Source: Labilibacter marinus (lineage in GTDB: Bacteria > Bacteroidota > Bacteroidia > Bacteroidales > Marinilabiliaceae). Taken from it: a stretch of DNA of 64,000 bases. A model generated the notes under the pieces. The model was not told where the DNA came from. It did not search any database and worked only from the letters and a program-made list of their open reading frames with translations. The stretch's first letter is position 1. Each line of letters opens with the position of its first letter. Below, one piece after another: positions 32,327 through 41,263 of this stretch. A program made the position numbers and the translations under genes. The stretch lies in NCBI RefSeq assembly GCF_001659685.2, contig NZ_LXYE02000020.1, forward strand, positions 248,001 to 312,000. Reading direction: 5' to 3'.

Positions 32327-33043
32327 CTATTTAACTAGTTGTTGCTTATATAGCTGTATTGTTTTCTCCAGCCCCATATATAGTGCATCGCAAATTAATG
32401 CATGACCAATAGATACTTCTGCTAAATACGGAATGTTTTGTGAAAAGAACTTCAGGTTTTCCAAACTTAAATCGTGACCTGCGTTTATTTTTAAACCCGC
32501 TTTTTTAGCAATCTCTGCAGCTGCCACAAAAGGAGCAACTGCTGCATCTCTGTCCTTAACAAAATCAGTAGCATATGGTTCTGTGTAAAGCTCTATTCTA
32601 TCCGTATTGGTATGTGCTGCAGCAGCCACATTATCTAAATCGGTATCAATAAAAATAGAAGTACGAATACCCGCCTCGTTAAACTCAGCAATTACATCTT
32701 GTAAAAACGATTTGTTTTTAATTGTGTCCCAACCTGCGTTAGAAGTCAGTGCTTCAGGAGGATCGGGCACAAGCGTAACTTGATGAGGTCGAGCTTTTTT
32801 TACCAAATCGATAAAGTCGCTCGATGGATATCCTTCTATATTAAACTCGGTTTTTATAACGGGCACAATATCAAAAACATCCTGATAGCGGATATGTCTT
32901 TCATCTGGTCTAGGATGAACAGTAACACCATCGCCACCAAAATTTTGTACATCAATAGCTGCCTTTAAAACATTAGGTTCTGTACCTCCACGCGAGTTAC
33001 GAAGGGTGGCTATCTTATTTATATTTACACTTAACTTAGTCAT
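32327..33043 (-). CDS. pdxJ: Pyridoxine 5'-phosphate synthase
   Basis: Condenses 1-deoxyxylulose-5-phosphate with aminoacetone phosphate in de novo vitamin B6 synthesis. TIM barrel of 238 residues with the standard start [28 protein letters not shown] near 41-51 with active-site His/Arg, [11 protein letters not shown] near 95-105 and GHDLSLEN near 191-198. Divergent from the CBS-protein operon and ended by its own terminator. Confidence 0.97.
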   Translation of the reverse strand: MTKLSVNINKIATLRNSRGGTEPNVLKAAIDVQNFGGDGVTVHPRPDERHIRYQDVFDIVPVIKTEFNIEGYPSSDFIDLVKKARPHQVTLVPDPPEALTSNAGWDTIKNKSFLQDVIAEFNEAGIRTSIFIDTDLDNVAAAAHTNTDRIELYTEPYATDFVKDRDAAVAPFVAAAEIAKKAGLKINAGHDLSLENLKFFSQNIPYLAEVSIGHALICDALYMGLEKTIQLYKQQLVK

Positions 33044-33108
33044 TCTAATTTATTTTGTCATCATACACAGCGAGTTAGTCTAAAACTCAGAAATAAACCA
33101 ATTAATCA

Positions 33109-33140
33109 TTTGATTGTTTCATTTTATGAGACTAAATTTA
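33109..33140 (+). promoter_or_regulatory. Promoter candidate for the CBS-OMP-recO operon
   Basis: TTTG at 33109-33112, a 20-bp spacer, and TAAATTTA at 33133-33140 (7 of 8 with TAnnTTTG). Confidence 0.5.
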
Positions 33141-33220
33141 ATCCTGTGTCTTATAAAAAAAGGAGAAAATTAAATATCTCTCCTCGGCACAAAGTTAAGA
33201 GTATTTCTTGAAACTGTTAT

Positions 33221-33886
33221 ATGTTAGCGAAAGATTTGATATCAGATATAGTTCCTTCTTTAAGAACTTCCGACACGGGCTTAGATGCCCTAAATTGGAT
33301 GGAGGTTTTTAGGGTCTCTCATTTGCCTATTGTGAATAACAAACAATTTTTGGGTTTAGTTAGCGATACCGATATTTATGACCTGAATAAACCTGAGGAA
33401 CCATTAGGTAATCATGAGTTATCTCTTACTACGCCTTATGTTTTTGACAACCAGCATATTTATACTGTCATTGAGCTAGTTTCGCGCTTACAATTAACTG
33501 TTATACCTGTATTGCAGAGAAACAACGAATACATTGGCTTGATTACGCAGGCTGATTTATTAAAGAATTTTGCCGACTTAATTGCTGTGCATACTCCTGG
33601 AGGAATTGTGGAGATTGAAGTTCCATCTTACGATTATTCGCTCACAGAAATAGCTAGAATCATTGAAGATGCCGACACCAAACCACTGAGTTTTTACATG
33701 AGTCAGGATGTAATTAATGATGTATTAAAGATTACTATTAAGCTTAATAGAGAAGATATATCACCTGTTCTTAGCGCCTTTGATAGATATGATTATAAGG
33801 TGACCGCCTCATATTCAGAAAACGATAGTGTTGATGAAATTGTGAAGAAGAATTATGATGCCTTAATAAGGTATTTGAGCGTATAG
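33221..33886 (+). CDS. CBS-domain-pair protein with ACT-like C-terminus
   Basis: 221 residues. Two CBS motifs cover about 1-125 (LPIVNNKQFLGLVSDTDIYD and VIPVLQRNNEYIGLITQADL regions), usually an adenosine-nucleotide sensor. The C-terminal part (about 130-221), with VEIEVPSYDYSLTEIARIIE, looks like an ACT-type regulatory domain. No enzyme is attached. In other Bacteroidota a NAD kinase gene often follows; here a BamA-like gene follows directly after 18 bp. Confidence 0.88.
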   Translation: MLAKDLISDIVPSLRTSDTGLDALNWMEVFRVSHLPIVNNKQFLGLVSDTDIYDLNKPEEPLGNHELSLTTPYVFDNQHIYTVIELVSRLQLTVIPVLQRNNEYIGLITQADLLKNFADLIAVHTPGGIVEIEVPSYDYSLTEIARIIEDADTKPLSFYMSQDVINDVLKITIKLNREDISPVLSAFDRYDYKVTASYSENDSVDEIVKKNYDALIRYLSV

Positions 33887-33904
33887 AAATTATACACTGT
33901 GTAG

Positions 33905-35344
33905 TTGGATATTAATTGGTTAAATAAAAAAGTTAACTTATCGCTGTTTTGTTTTTTTTGTTTTTGTATATGCCACTTGCACCTGCATGCAAATAATAAA
34001 ACCGTAGCAATTGACCTTTCCAAGGCCGAGGATACCCTTGTGGTGAAAAAAATATACATAGTAGGTAACGAAAAGACCAAAGACAAGATAATTTTAAACG
34101 AGCTTCTTTTCAAGGAAAATCAAGGTATTTCTACCAGCCAGCTGTATTCTATGGTCGGCAAATCTCGCCAAAATTTAAAAAACACCTCTCTCTTTAATTT
34201 TGTATATCTCAACTATTGGCTTTTATCCAATCATGAAATTGCCATTGAAGTAAAAGTGGACGAACGTTGGTATTTGTGGGCTCTACCTATTTTTGAACAA
34301 GGCGACAGAAACTTTAGCTCCTTTGTTGAAAGTGGTGATTGGAGTAGAGTGAATTATGGGTTATACCTAAAACAGGAAAACTTTAGAGGAATGAATGAGC
34401 TCATTAAGCTAAAGCTACAGATGGGCTTTAATAATGAAATTGAACTGAGCTATCGGTCAGCAGATTATAACAATAGGCTGAGTTGGGGAACCGTGATGGA
34501 CTACAATACCAATAATCAGGTTTCTTACAATATTGTCAATAATCAACCTATCAATATTAAACACGAGCATGCTGCCATTCAGCAACGATGGTCAGCTAAG
34601 TTATTTTTAAATTACCGTCGTAATTTCGTTCACAGGCACTCTTTTTCAATTGGTTATAATGCCTACCACGTAAAGGATACTTTGGCCAGTTTAAATCCTA
34701 ATTATTTACTGAATGGCAATACTTCTTTAGTTTATTTATCGCTGGGTTATCGATACAATCACGATAAACGCGATAATAGGCCATATCCTTTAAAAGGACA
34801 TTTAGTTCAAGCATCAGTATTGCAAAGTGGTTTGGGTGTAATTTCCGATGAGTATGCTAATTTTTCGGTGAAACTTGGTTTTGAGCAATATGGAAATATT
34901 AATGGGCGATTTTATTACGGTTGGAATATTGGAGGGACTTTAAATACAGCAGAAGAAAGACCTTTTGTGACTAAATCCGATTTAGGTTTTAAGGATTTTT
35001 TAAATGGCTACGAATACAATGTTATTGAAGGAGGTACATTTGGCTATAGTAAGCAAAAAGTTTCTTTTGAGTTAATTCCAACTAAAACGGCATATCTAAA
35101 CTTTATCAATTTAAATCAATTCTCTAAATTTCATTATGCACTATATTTAAAAGCATTTGTTGATGGAGGATATGTATATAATAAACAGCCACAAATAGGA
35201 AATAACTTAAGTAATACATTTATGTATAGTTTTGGATTAGGTGTTGATTTGGTGACCTATTACGATAAAGTATTATCCGTAAATTATTCGGTGAACAAGC
35301 AAGGCTTGGGAGGTTTTTATATTCATTTAGATATGCCTATGTAA
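33905..35344 (+). CDS. BamA/TamA-like outer-membrane protein with POTRA domain
   Basis: 479 residues. Signal-like hydrophobic start, then a single POTRA-like domain (about 45-115, KIYIVGNEKTKDKIILNELLF) and a C-terminal surface-antigen barrel with YNHDKRDNRPYPLKGH near 300 and a terminal barrel strand. Shorter than BamA, which has five POTRA repeats, so probably a TamA-like assembly or export factor. The only start that keeps the signal region is TTG at 33905; the next in-frame ATG falls inside the POTRA domain. The 18-bp gap to the CBS gene suggests translational coupling. Confidence 0.82.
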   Translation: MDINWLNKKVNLSLFCFFCFCICHLHLHANNKTVAIDLSKAEDTLVVKKIYIVGNEKTKDKIILNELLFKENQGISTSQLYSMVGKSRQNLKNTSLFNFVYLNYWLLSNHEIAIEVKVDERWYLWALPIFEQGDRNFSSFVESGDWSRVNYGLYLKQENFRGMNELIKLKLQMGFNNEIELSYRSADYNNRLSWGTVMDYNTNNQVSYNIVNNQPINIKHEHAAIQQRWSAKLFLNYRRNFVHRHSFSIGYNAYHVKDTLASLNPNYLLNGNTSLVYLSLGYRYNHDKRDNRPYPLKGHLVQASVLQSGLGVISDEYANFSVKLGFEQYGNINGRFYYGWNIGGTLNTAEERPFVTKSDLGFKDFLNGYEYNVIEGGTFGYSKQKVSFELIPTKTAYLNFINLNQFSKFHYALYLKAFVDGGYVYNKQPQIGNNLSNTFMYSFGLGVDLVTYYDKVLSVNYSVNKQGLGGFYIHLDMPM

Positions 35345-35386
35345 GTTTAGGGTAAATAGTCTATTTTTGTGAGTAAATTCACAATT

Positions 35387-36115
35387 ATGATTGAATCCAC
35401 CAGAGGAATTGTTTTAAACTATACCCGATACGCTGAAACTAGTATTGTATCGCATATTTATACAGAACAATTCGGGCTTCAATCGTATATGATTAATCAA
35501 GTACGAAGTCGCAAAAACAAGGGTAAAACTGTTTTTCTTCAACCTCTTACATTACTCGATTTAGAAGTTTATCATTCTGAGAAGAAAACAATACATCGAA
35601 TTAAAGATTTTAAAGTAAGTATGCCTTTTATGCAAGTGCCATTTGAGGCTGTAAGGCGTGGTTTAGCATTTTTTATTGCAGAGGTATTGAACAAGGCACT
35701 AAAGCAAGAAGATAAGGCGGTAGAAGGTTTGTTTGATTTTTTGCATCAATCCATTTCTATATTAGATGGTAATTTACCAGGCGTTCATAATTTTCATCTG
35801 TTTTTACTATTCAGATTAACGCGACTGTTAGGTTTTTATCCACATTTTAAAGATTCAGATAATTGCAAGTTTTTTGATTTAAAAACGGGTATGTTTCAAG
35901 TCACAGAGCCAGTGAGTCAGGAATACATGAATTATGTAGAAACAATGATTCTTTTTCAGCTACAAAATATCGGTATTGATGAACTCGATCAACTAACTTT
36001 ATGCAGCGAAGATCGGAGCTCATTTATTGATAAAATGCTGCAGTATTACCACCTTCATTTATCAGGGTTTTCAAATATTAAATCCTTTGAAGTCCTCAAG
36101 GAAGTTTTCCGGTAG
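35387..36115 (+). CDS. recO: DNA repair protein RecO
   Basis: RecFOR-pathway protein that loads RecA onto SSB-coated DNA. The OB-fold start ESTRGIVLNYTRYAETSIV and VFLQPLTLLDLEVYH near 56-70 are typical, as is the helical middle with FLLFRLTRLLGFYPHF. About 242 residues from ATG 35387; a GTG six codons upstream is less likely. The zinc-finger cysteines of some RecO proteins are mostly absent (one Cys at DNCKFF), as in relatives. Confidence 0.9.
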   Translation: MIESTRGIVLNYTRYAETSIVSHIYTEQFGLQSYMINQVRSRKNKGKTVFLQPLTLLDLEVYHSEKKTIHRIKDFKVSMPFMQVPFEAVRRGLAFFIAEVLNKALKQEDKAVEGLFDFLHQSISILDGNLPGVHNFHLFLLFRLTRLLGFYPHFKDSDNCKFFDLKTGMFQVTEPVSQEYMNYVETMILFQLQNIGIDELDQLTLCSEDRSSFIDKMLQYYHLHLSGFSNIKSFEVLKEVFR

Positions 36116-36208
36116 TAAAATAATAACAGGTGTTTACCTAAGAATAAACTATTTCTATGGGAAACCCTTATAATATCAGAAAAACTTTTGTAAATTGTAT
36201 ATCGCTCG

Positions 36209-36216
36209 TAGTTGTG
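36209..36216 (+). promoter_or_regulatory. Weak promoter candidate before the aminotransferase-like gene
   Basis: TTTG at 36187-36190, an 18-bp spacer and TAGTTGTG at 36209-36216. The 207-bp gap also holds an 11-nt direct repeat AGGTGTTTACC at 36129-36139 and 36251-36261. Confidence 0.35.
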
Positions 36217-36322
36217 AGGCTATAAATAATAATAGCAGATCCTGAAAAATAGGTGTTTACCACTGCTGTAATGCGACTCTTTTTTTGCGAACCAAACTGT
36301 TTTATTAGACCTAATAATTGTA

Positions 36323-37456
36323 ATGATATCACTTAACCTAGAAAATATAACTTCTCCTAAAGCAATTGTAGAATATGCTCGGGAATCTTCTTGTTTAAAC
36401 TTAGCCGAAAGTCATTCGGAAATGAGTTGTAATAAGGAGCTTGAGGACTTGGTGAGTAAATATATTTTGCCTTATGCAAATATGTCCTCTCCAAAGTTTG
36501 GTTTACCAGATTTAAGGAATGCCATCGCGAGTAAAATTGAAAAATTATACGACCATTCTTATAATTCAGATACTGAATTAACGATAACTGCTGGCGTTAA
36601 GCAAAGCGTTTTCTGCACTATTTTGGCTTTGTTGAAAGAAGGCGATGAGGTATTGGTATTTGAACCAGCTCACAAAAGTTATGAAGAAGCCATTAAGTTG
36701 GCTGGTGCGCGTCCTGTATACGTTTCGTTGGAGGCTCCTAAATTTGTGGTTAACTGGGAAGATGTTCAAAAGTTAATTACTACGAAAACGCGGATGATTA
36801 TTGTTAATTCACCGCATTTTCCATCAGGTTCTACTATGTCGGAATTAGATATGATTCGGCTACAGAAAATTTTAAATGGAACCAATATTGTGGTGGTCAG
36901 TGATGAGTCCTTTGAGCATATGGTTTTTGATGCAGAAATGCATCAGAGTGTAGCCTTGTATCCGTTGCTGAGAGAACGAAGTGTAATCGTATCATCGTTT
37001 AATGAAACGTTGAATATTCCCAATTGGCATATTGGATACTGTATTGCTTCGGAAAAATTAATGAAGCAGATTCGAAAAGTGGTATCTATAGTTGGAGAGG
37101 GGATTAACTTGCCTTACCAAATGGCCATTGCCGATTATTTAAAAGACCATAGTAATTTTAGTGAGTTGTCTACATTTTATCAGAAAAAGCGAGATTTATT
37201 TTTTTTTCATATTGAAGATTCAAAGGTAAAGGCAATCCCTTGTAAAGGTTCCTATTTTCAATTGATTACAATAGAGGGCGTTGCGGATAAAACAGATTTA
37301 GCCTTGGCTATCCGATTAATGGAGGAACAAAATTTGGCTACTGTGCCTATTAGCTTTTACTATCACGAAAATAGCAAGAAAAAATATCTTAGAGTTAATA
37401 TTTCTGTTGCAGATGAGGTTTTAGTTGAAGCTGCCTCCAGATTAAAAAAGGTATAG
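36323..37456 (+). CDS. Aminotransferase-fold protein lacking the PLP lysine
   Basis: 377 residues with the whole fold-type I aminotransferase plan (class I/II, methionine-aminotransferase-like): FGLPDLRNAIASKI near 59-72, TITAGVKQSV near 89-98, GDEVLVFEPAHKSYEEAI near 111-128, NSPHFPSGS near 161-169, DESFEH near 193-198 and the C-terminal YLRVNIS with the substrate Arg. The lysine that should form the Schiff base, in a motif normally S-F-x-K-T, is Glu at residue 228 (SFNETLNIPNWHIGY). The DESFEH Phe and HFP also deviate from DEVYEH and HNP. It is therefore probably not a normal aminotransferase. The frame is otherwise intact. Monocistronic. Confidence 0.85.
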   Translation: MISLNLENITSPKAIVEYARESSCLNLAESHSEMSCNKELEDLVSKYILPYANMSSPKFGLPDLRNAIASKIEKLYDHSYNSDTELTITAGVKQSVFCTILALLKEGDEVLVFEPAHKSYEEAIKLAGARPVYVSLEAPKFVVNWEDVQKLITTKTRMIIVNSPHFPSGSTMSELDMIRLQKILNGTNIVVVSDESFEHMVFDAEMHQSVALYPLLRERSVIVSSFNETLNIPNWHIGYCIASEKLMKQIRKVVSIVGEGINLPYQMAIADYLKDHSNFSELSTFYQKKRDLFFFHIEDSKVKAIPCKGSYFQLITIEGVADKTDLALAIRLMEEQNLATVPISFYYHENSKKKYLRVNISVADEVLVEAASRLKKV

Positions 37457-37540
37457 CACCACCCTGTGATTATTTATGCTGCAAAAATGCTGACTAATTG
37501 TATTTTAAGTGCGATTGGTCGAATTCACAATTATTATAAT

Positions 37541-37548
37541 TAAGTTTG
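37541..37548 (+). promoter_or_regulatory. -7 element (TAAGTTTG) of the LytS/LytTR operon
   Basis: TAAGTTTG matches TAnnTTTG and lies 33 bp before the kinase ATG. The -33 position is not a clear TTTG. CGAATTCA lies just upstream (37520-37527), similar to the repeat unit found before the barrel gene at 40555. Confidence 0.45.
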
Positions 37549-37580
37549 TTATAATAATAATGTCTTAAGAATAAACCTGT

Positions 37581-39521
37581 ATGATTTTAGCCCTAATCAA
37601 ACCCAAAATATGGTGTTTGTTATTATTGATCTTACTTATTCATCCATCTCAAATGGTTGTTGGGCAGACCATATCACGAGATGTTTTCTTAAACGACTCC
37701 ATATCACAGCAGATTAAGCTAGCAAAAAGTGACACAACTATGATGTATGGTCTCCTGAAAAGTATCAGAAGACATCGTAGGTCATTAAAAAAATATTACA
37801 AGCCTTTATTGGTAATCTATGTTGGGCTTTCTAAGGATGTTGGATATAGATATGGCGAGATGAAATCGTTGGATATTTTAGGATTGCAAGAGCGTTACGA
37901 TGAGAATTATGATAAATCTATCAGTCTTCATAATGAGTCTCTTCAAATCGCGTTGCAGTTAAAGGACTCTTCACAATTATGCTACAATTATAATAATTTA
38001 GGACAGGCTTATCGCAAGCAAGATTTAAATGAGTTAGCCATCAAATATTTTTATCTGGCTTTAGAAATGTATGAACATAAAGGTATGACTCGCCAAGCGT
38101 CTTATACGCACAATACGTTAGGAGCCACTTATTTTGCGCAAGATGAATACGATAAGTCAGCTTATCATTTAAATGTATCTTTGAATTTAGCCATAGATAA
38201 TAAGGATAAAAGAACGATGTCGTATAATTACGGTTCCTTGGGTGAAATAATGCTGAAACAGAATAAAGGGGATGAAGCCTTAGCTTATTTTAAAAAGGCT
38301 TTAAAGATAAAGGAGGAATTGAATTACGATAAGGGAATGGCCGTAACCTATCATTTAATGGGTGAAGCCTGGTTTATGAAGAAGAATTATCCTGTCTCTA
38401 TTCTTTGGTTTCAAAAGGCAATTAAAATTCATGAAAAGTATAATACACAACGTTACTTATCCCATTGTTATGCATTTTTGGGAAAAATAAGCTTAGCGAA
38501 GAATGAATTAAATAATTCAACTAAATATTTAGATAAAGCTGATCAATGTGCAGAAAATGTGCATTCTATTGAAAATTTAATATTGATTGGTGATGCTAAA
38601 GTAGAATTGTTAGGGAAGCAAAATAGATGGGAAAAAGCTATGCAAATAATGGCTAATACAAATAGCCTTAGAGATAGTATTAGAATGGCCCGATATCAAA
38701 AGGAAATTCAAACATTGGAAATAGGATATCAAACGGAGCAAAAGGAACAGCAAATTGAGATACTGTCGGCAGAAAACCAAATTAAAAATCAACGACTTCG
38801 ACTGGGGATTGCTATTATTGTTATTCTGGTTTTGGGTTTAGCTTTTGCTTATTCAGTAATCGTTTCTCGCAAACGAACGACAAAACTAAAAGAGGAAAAA
38901 TTACAACAGCAGTTGTTGAAATCGCAAATGAATCCTCACTTTATATTTAACGCTTTGGCTAGTATCCAGAATTATATGTATCGTAATGATCCAAAGAAAG
39001 CGGCTCGATTTATGGGTAATTTTGCTTCGTTGGCTCGTTCTATATTAAATAATTCTAGTGCAGATTATATTAGTTTAGAGGAGGAAATTAATACACTACA
39101 AAATTATTTGGAGTTAGAGCAGATGAGAGGGAATGGTTCATTTTCTTATAGCCTAAATTATGATGATGATTTAGAAACTGAGTTTATTCAAATACCTCCA
39201 ATGTTATTGCAACCTTTTATCGAAAATGCCATTAAACATGGTGTTAAAGATATGGATTCAGGAGGTCTTATCGAGTTGAATATATTGGATAAAGAAGATT
39301 TACTTTATGTAGAAGTTGAGGATAATGGAGTAGGTATTAAATCTTCGGAAAACAGAAAAAATAATGGTCATGTTTCTATGGCTACTAGTATATTTAAACA
39401 ACGGATTAGTATTTTAAAAAGTAATTACCCTAATTTACCTGAACCTGAAATGATTGATTTGAGTAATGAAGGGGGTAGGGGAACTTTGGTAAAAGTGTAT
39501 TTACCTATTTTAAACGAATAG
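37581..39521 (+). CDS. TPR sensor histidine kinase, LytS type
   Basis: 646 residues. Signal peptide or first TM about 10-28; about six tetratricopeptide repeats from about 100 to 350 (for example SYNYGSLGEIMLKQNKGDEA and relatives) in the periplasm; coiled coil; TM about 410-430; then the His_kinase domain with phospho-His H453 in QMNPHFIFNAL and ATPase residues PPMLLQPFIENAIKHG and VEDNGVGI. Followed after 4 nt by a LytTR regulator, its evident partner. Confidence 0.94.
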   Translation: MILALIKPKIWCLLLLILLIHPSQMVVGQTISRDVFLNDSISQQIKLAKSDTTMMYGLLKSIRRHRRSLKKYYKPLLVIYVGLSKDVGYRYGEMKSLDILGLQERYDENYDKSISLHNESLQIALQLKDSSQLCYNYNNLGQAYRKQDLNELAIKYFYLALEMYEHKGMTRQASYTHNTLGATYFAQDEYDKSAYHLNVSLNLAIDNKDKRTMSYNYGSLGEIMLKQNKGDEALAYFKKALKIKEELNYDKGMAVTYHLMGEAWFMKKNYPVSILWFQKAIKIHEKYNTQRYLSHCYAFLGKISLAKNELNNSTKYLDKADQCAENVHSIENLILIGDAKVELLGKQNRWEKAMQIMANTNSLRDSIRMARYQKEIQTLEIGYQTEQKEQQIEILSAENQIKNQRLRLGIAIIVILVLGLAFAYSVIVSRKRTTKLKEEKLQQQLLKSQMNPHFIFNALASIQNYMYRNDPKKAARFMGNFASLARSILNNSSADYISLEEEINTLQNYLELEQMRGNGSFSYSLNYDDDLETEFIQIPPMLLQPFIENAIKHGVKDMDSGGLIELNILDKEDLLYVEVEDNGVGIKSSENRKNNGHVSMATSIFKQRISILKSNYPNLPEPEMIDLSNEGGRGTLVKVYLPILNE

Positions 39522-39525
39522 TAGT

Positions 39526-40275
39526 ATGATTTCGGCGGTAATAATTGACGATGAAAAGGATTTAAGAGCTCTTAATGCCTCAATGATTAAAGATAATTTT
39601 CCCGACATTAATATTGTTGGTGAGGCTGACTCTGTTGATGGTGGGGTGAAATTGATTCAAGATACTAAACCAGATATTGTACTATTAGATATTGAAATAA
39701 AGGGAGGTACTGGGTTTAATATTCTGCAAAAATTACATCCTTATAATTTTAAGCTGATTTTTATTACAGCCTTTAATGAGTTTGCCATTAAGGCCATTAA
39801 GTTTAGTGCCATGGATTATATCCTAAAGCCAGTAAATGAGTACGAGTTTATTGAGGCTATTAAAAGAGTAGTGGAGCAAATTTCGGTGGCAGATAATCCT
39901 GTGCAATACAATAATTTTTTATCGCATTACGAGAAAAAAACGCAAACCAGAAAATTAGTTTTGCGCACAGCAGAGGCTTTACATTTAGTGGATGTGAAAG
40001 ATATTATTTATTGTAAAAGTGACAATAGCTATACTACTTTTTACTTAAACAATGCCAATCATGTAATGGTATCTAAATCGATGAAGGAATACGCTTCTAT
40101 TCTGGAGGAATACGAGTTTGTACGTCCACATCAATCGTTTTTGGTAAATCTAAAATACATTAGTAAAATTGATAAAAGTGATGGTGGTTTTATCATCTTA
40201 TCCAATGGGAAAGAAATACCGGTATCATCTAGGCGTAAACAGCCTCTAATTCAGATTCTAGAACAATCGTGCTAA
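39526..40275 (+). CDS. LytTR-type response regulator
   Basis: 249 residues. Receiver domain with DDE at 8-10 and phospho-Asp D55 in LLDIEIKGG, switch Lys in YILKPVN; LytTR DNA-binding domain from about 140 (LVLRTAEALHLVDVKDIIYC and HQSFLVNLKYI). LytTR proteins bind two 9-bp direct repeats with centres about 21 bp apart; three ATTCAA repeats with exactly that spacing lie 165 bp downstream of this gene, upstream of the barrel gene. Confidence 0.95.
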   Translation: MISAVIIDDEKDLRALNASMIKDNFPDINIVGEADSVDGGVKLIQDTKPDIVLLDIEIKGGTGFNILQKLHPYNFKLIFITAFNEFAIKAIKFSAMDYILKPVNEYEFIEAIKRVVEQISVADNPVQYNNFLSHYEKKTQTRKLVLRTAEALHLVDVKDIIYCKSDNSYTTFYLNNANHVMVSKSMKEYASILEEYEFVRPHQSFLVNLKYISKIDKSDGGFIILSNGKEIPVSSRRKQPLIQILEQSC

Positions 40276-40440
40276 AGCTTTCTTTAAATTCATCGATAGA
40301 GAGTTTGTTCATGCGCCTATTATGGTTTTAGTATGCTTTTTTCTATAATATCACTCTCAGTATTAATGTTTCGTTTCTATTTGTAATTTATTCTGTCTGT
40401 TCTAAGTCAATGCTCCTCTAGTTAAGGTATATAAAATCAA

Positions 40441-40488
40441 ATTCAAGATGCTTATGCACGAATTCAAGTATAGACAGTGCATATTCAA
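40441..40488 (+). promoter_or_regulatory. Three ATTCAA repeats at 21-bp period (candidate LytTR sites)
   Basis: ATTCAA at 40441-40446, 40462-40467 and 40483-40488, exactly 21 bp apart; the first two extend to AATTCAAG. They end about 30 bp before the -7 element at 40519, where an activator would bind. Assignment to the adjacent LytTR regulator is inference. Confidence 0.55.
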
Positions 40489-40518
40489 ATATACTTCAAT
40501 AATCATATCGAATAGCTT

Positions 40519-40526
40519 TAGTTTTG
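40519..40526 (+). promoter_or_regulatory. -7 element (TAGTTTTG) of the barrel-protein gene
   Basis: TAGTTTTG fits TAnnTTTG and lies 28 bp before the ATG. The -33 site is poor, as expected for a promoter that needs an activator. Confidence 0.55.
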
Positions 40527-40554
40527 AATCGAAATTAAATTTAAAACTTAAATT

Positions 40555-41145
40555 ATGACATTCAAGATGAGAAGCTTAGTGGTTATTTGTGTATTGTGTC
40601 TTTCTGCTGCGTTTGCATCAGCACAAGAATCAAAATTTATGGCCGGTGGTGGTTTAACTTACGCCACAGAAATTAAAAATGTAGGTATTAATGTAAAAGG
40701 ATTATATCTATTTAATGATAAATGGGAAGCGGATGGAGGATTTACTTACTTCTTTAAAAAAGACTATACTACTTGGTCGGCACTTGATTTTAATGGACAT
40801 TATGTTTTAGCTAGCGCTGAAGGTAAAACCTTATATGCCTTAGCTGGTTTAAATATGACTTTTTATAAGATTGATCTGGATGATGCTGTTGGTGACGCAT
40901 TGGGTAGTTTAGGTGAAGAGTTGGACGGAATGATGGAAGAATATGGAAGTGAGTATAACCCTTATGGAGATTCGTATAGTTCAATGGGAGGTTTCGATGA
41001 TTCTGGTAGCGAAATCGGTATTAATATTGGTATTGGAGGTAGAATGCCTATTTCATCTAAGCTTAACTTAACTGGAGAACTAAAATACACTTTAGGAGGT
41101 GCTGATTATTTAAGCCTCGCGGTAGGTGTAATGTATGCTTTTTAA
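40555..41145 (+). CDS. Small outer-membrane beta-barrel protein
   Basis: 196 residues: signal peptide about 1-23 (ending FASA), then an eight-strand-type barrel ending GVMYAF with terminal Phe. An unusual acidic, Gly/Ser/Tyr-rich loop occupies about 118-148 (GSLGEELDGMMEEYGSEYNP and on), likely surface-exposed. No known ligand. It lies behind the LytS/LytTR genes with its own promoter and upstream repeats, and is the likely target of that system. Confidence 0.85.
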   Translation: MTFKMRSLVVICVLCLSAAFASAQESKFMAGGGLTYATEIKNVGINVKGLYLFNDKWEADGGFTYFFKKDYTTWSALDFNGHYVLASAEGKTLYALAGLNMTFYKIDLDDAVGDALGSLGEELDGMMEEYGSEYNPYGDSYSSMGGFDDSGSEIGINIGIGGRMPISSKLNLTGELKYTLGGADYLSLAVGVMYAF

Positions 41146-41230
41146 TATTTGTAGATAGCGAAAATAAGTGATTTGAGACAAGCGATTACCCTCGGGTTAA
41201 ATAATGATGATTAAGGTTAGGGTAATTTTG

Positions 41231-41259
41231 GCTTCCTCTTTTTTAAGAGGAAGCTTTTT
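41231..41259 (+). terminator. Terminator of the barrel-protein gene
   Basis: Perfect 10-bp stem GCTTCCTCTT (41231-41240) / AAGAGGAAGC (41245-41254) with TTTT loop and T-run 41255-41259, just before the convergent transporter's stop codon. Confidence 0.92.
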
Positions 41260-41263
41260 ATTT

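Noticed and set aside
33155-33197. AGGAGA/TCTCCT hairpin with T-run on the minus strand plus TAACTTTG, considered as a pdxJ attenuator
   Set aside because: The predicted start from TAACTTTG falls at the first base of the hairpin and there is no -33 element, so a leader-attenuator is not supported.
36116-36322. 22-codon frame near 36158 before the aminotransferase-like gene
   Set aside because: Very short, no terminator, and it overlaps the promoter-like elements; likely chance.
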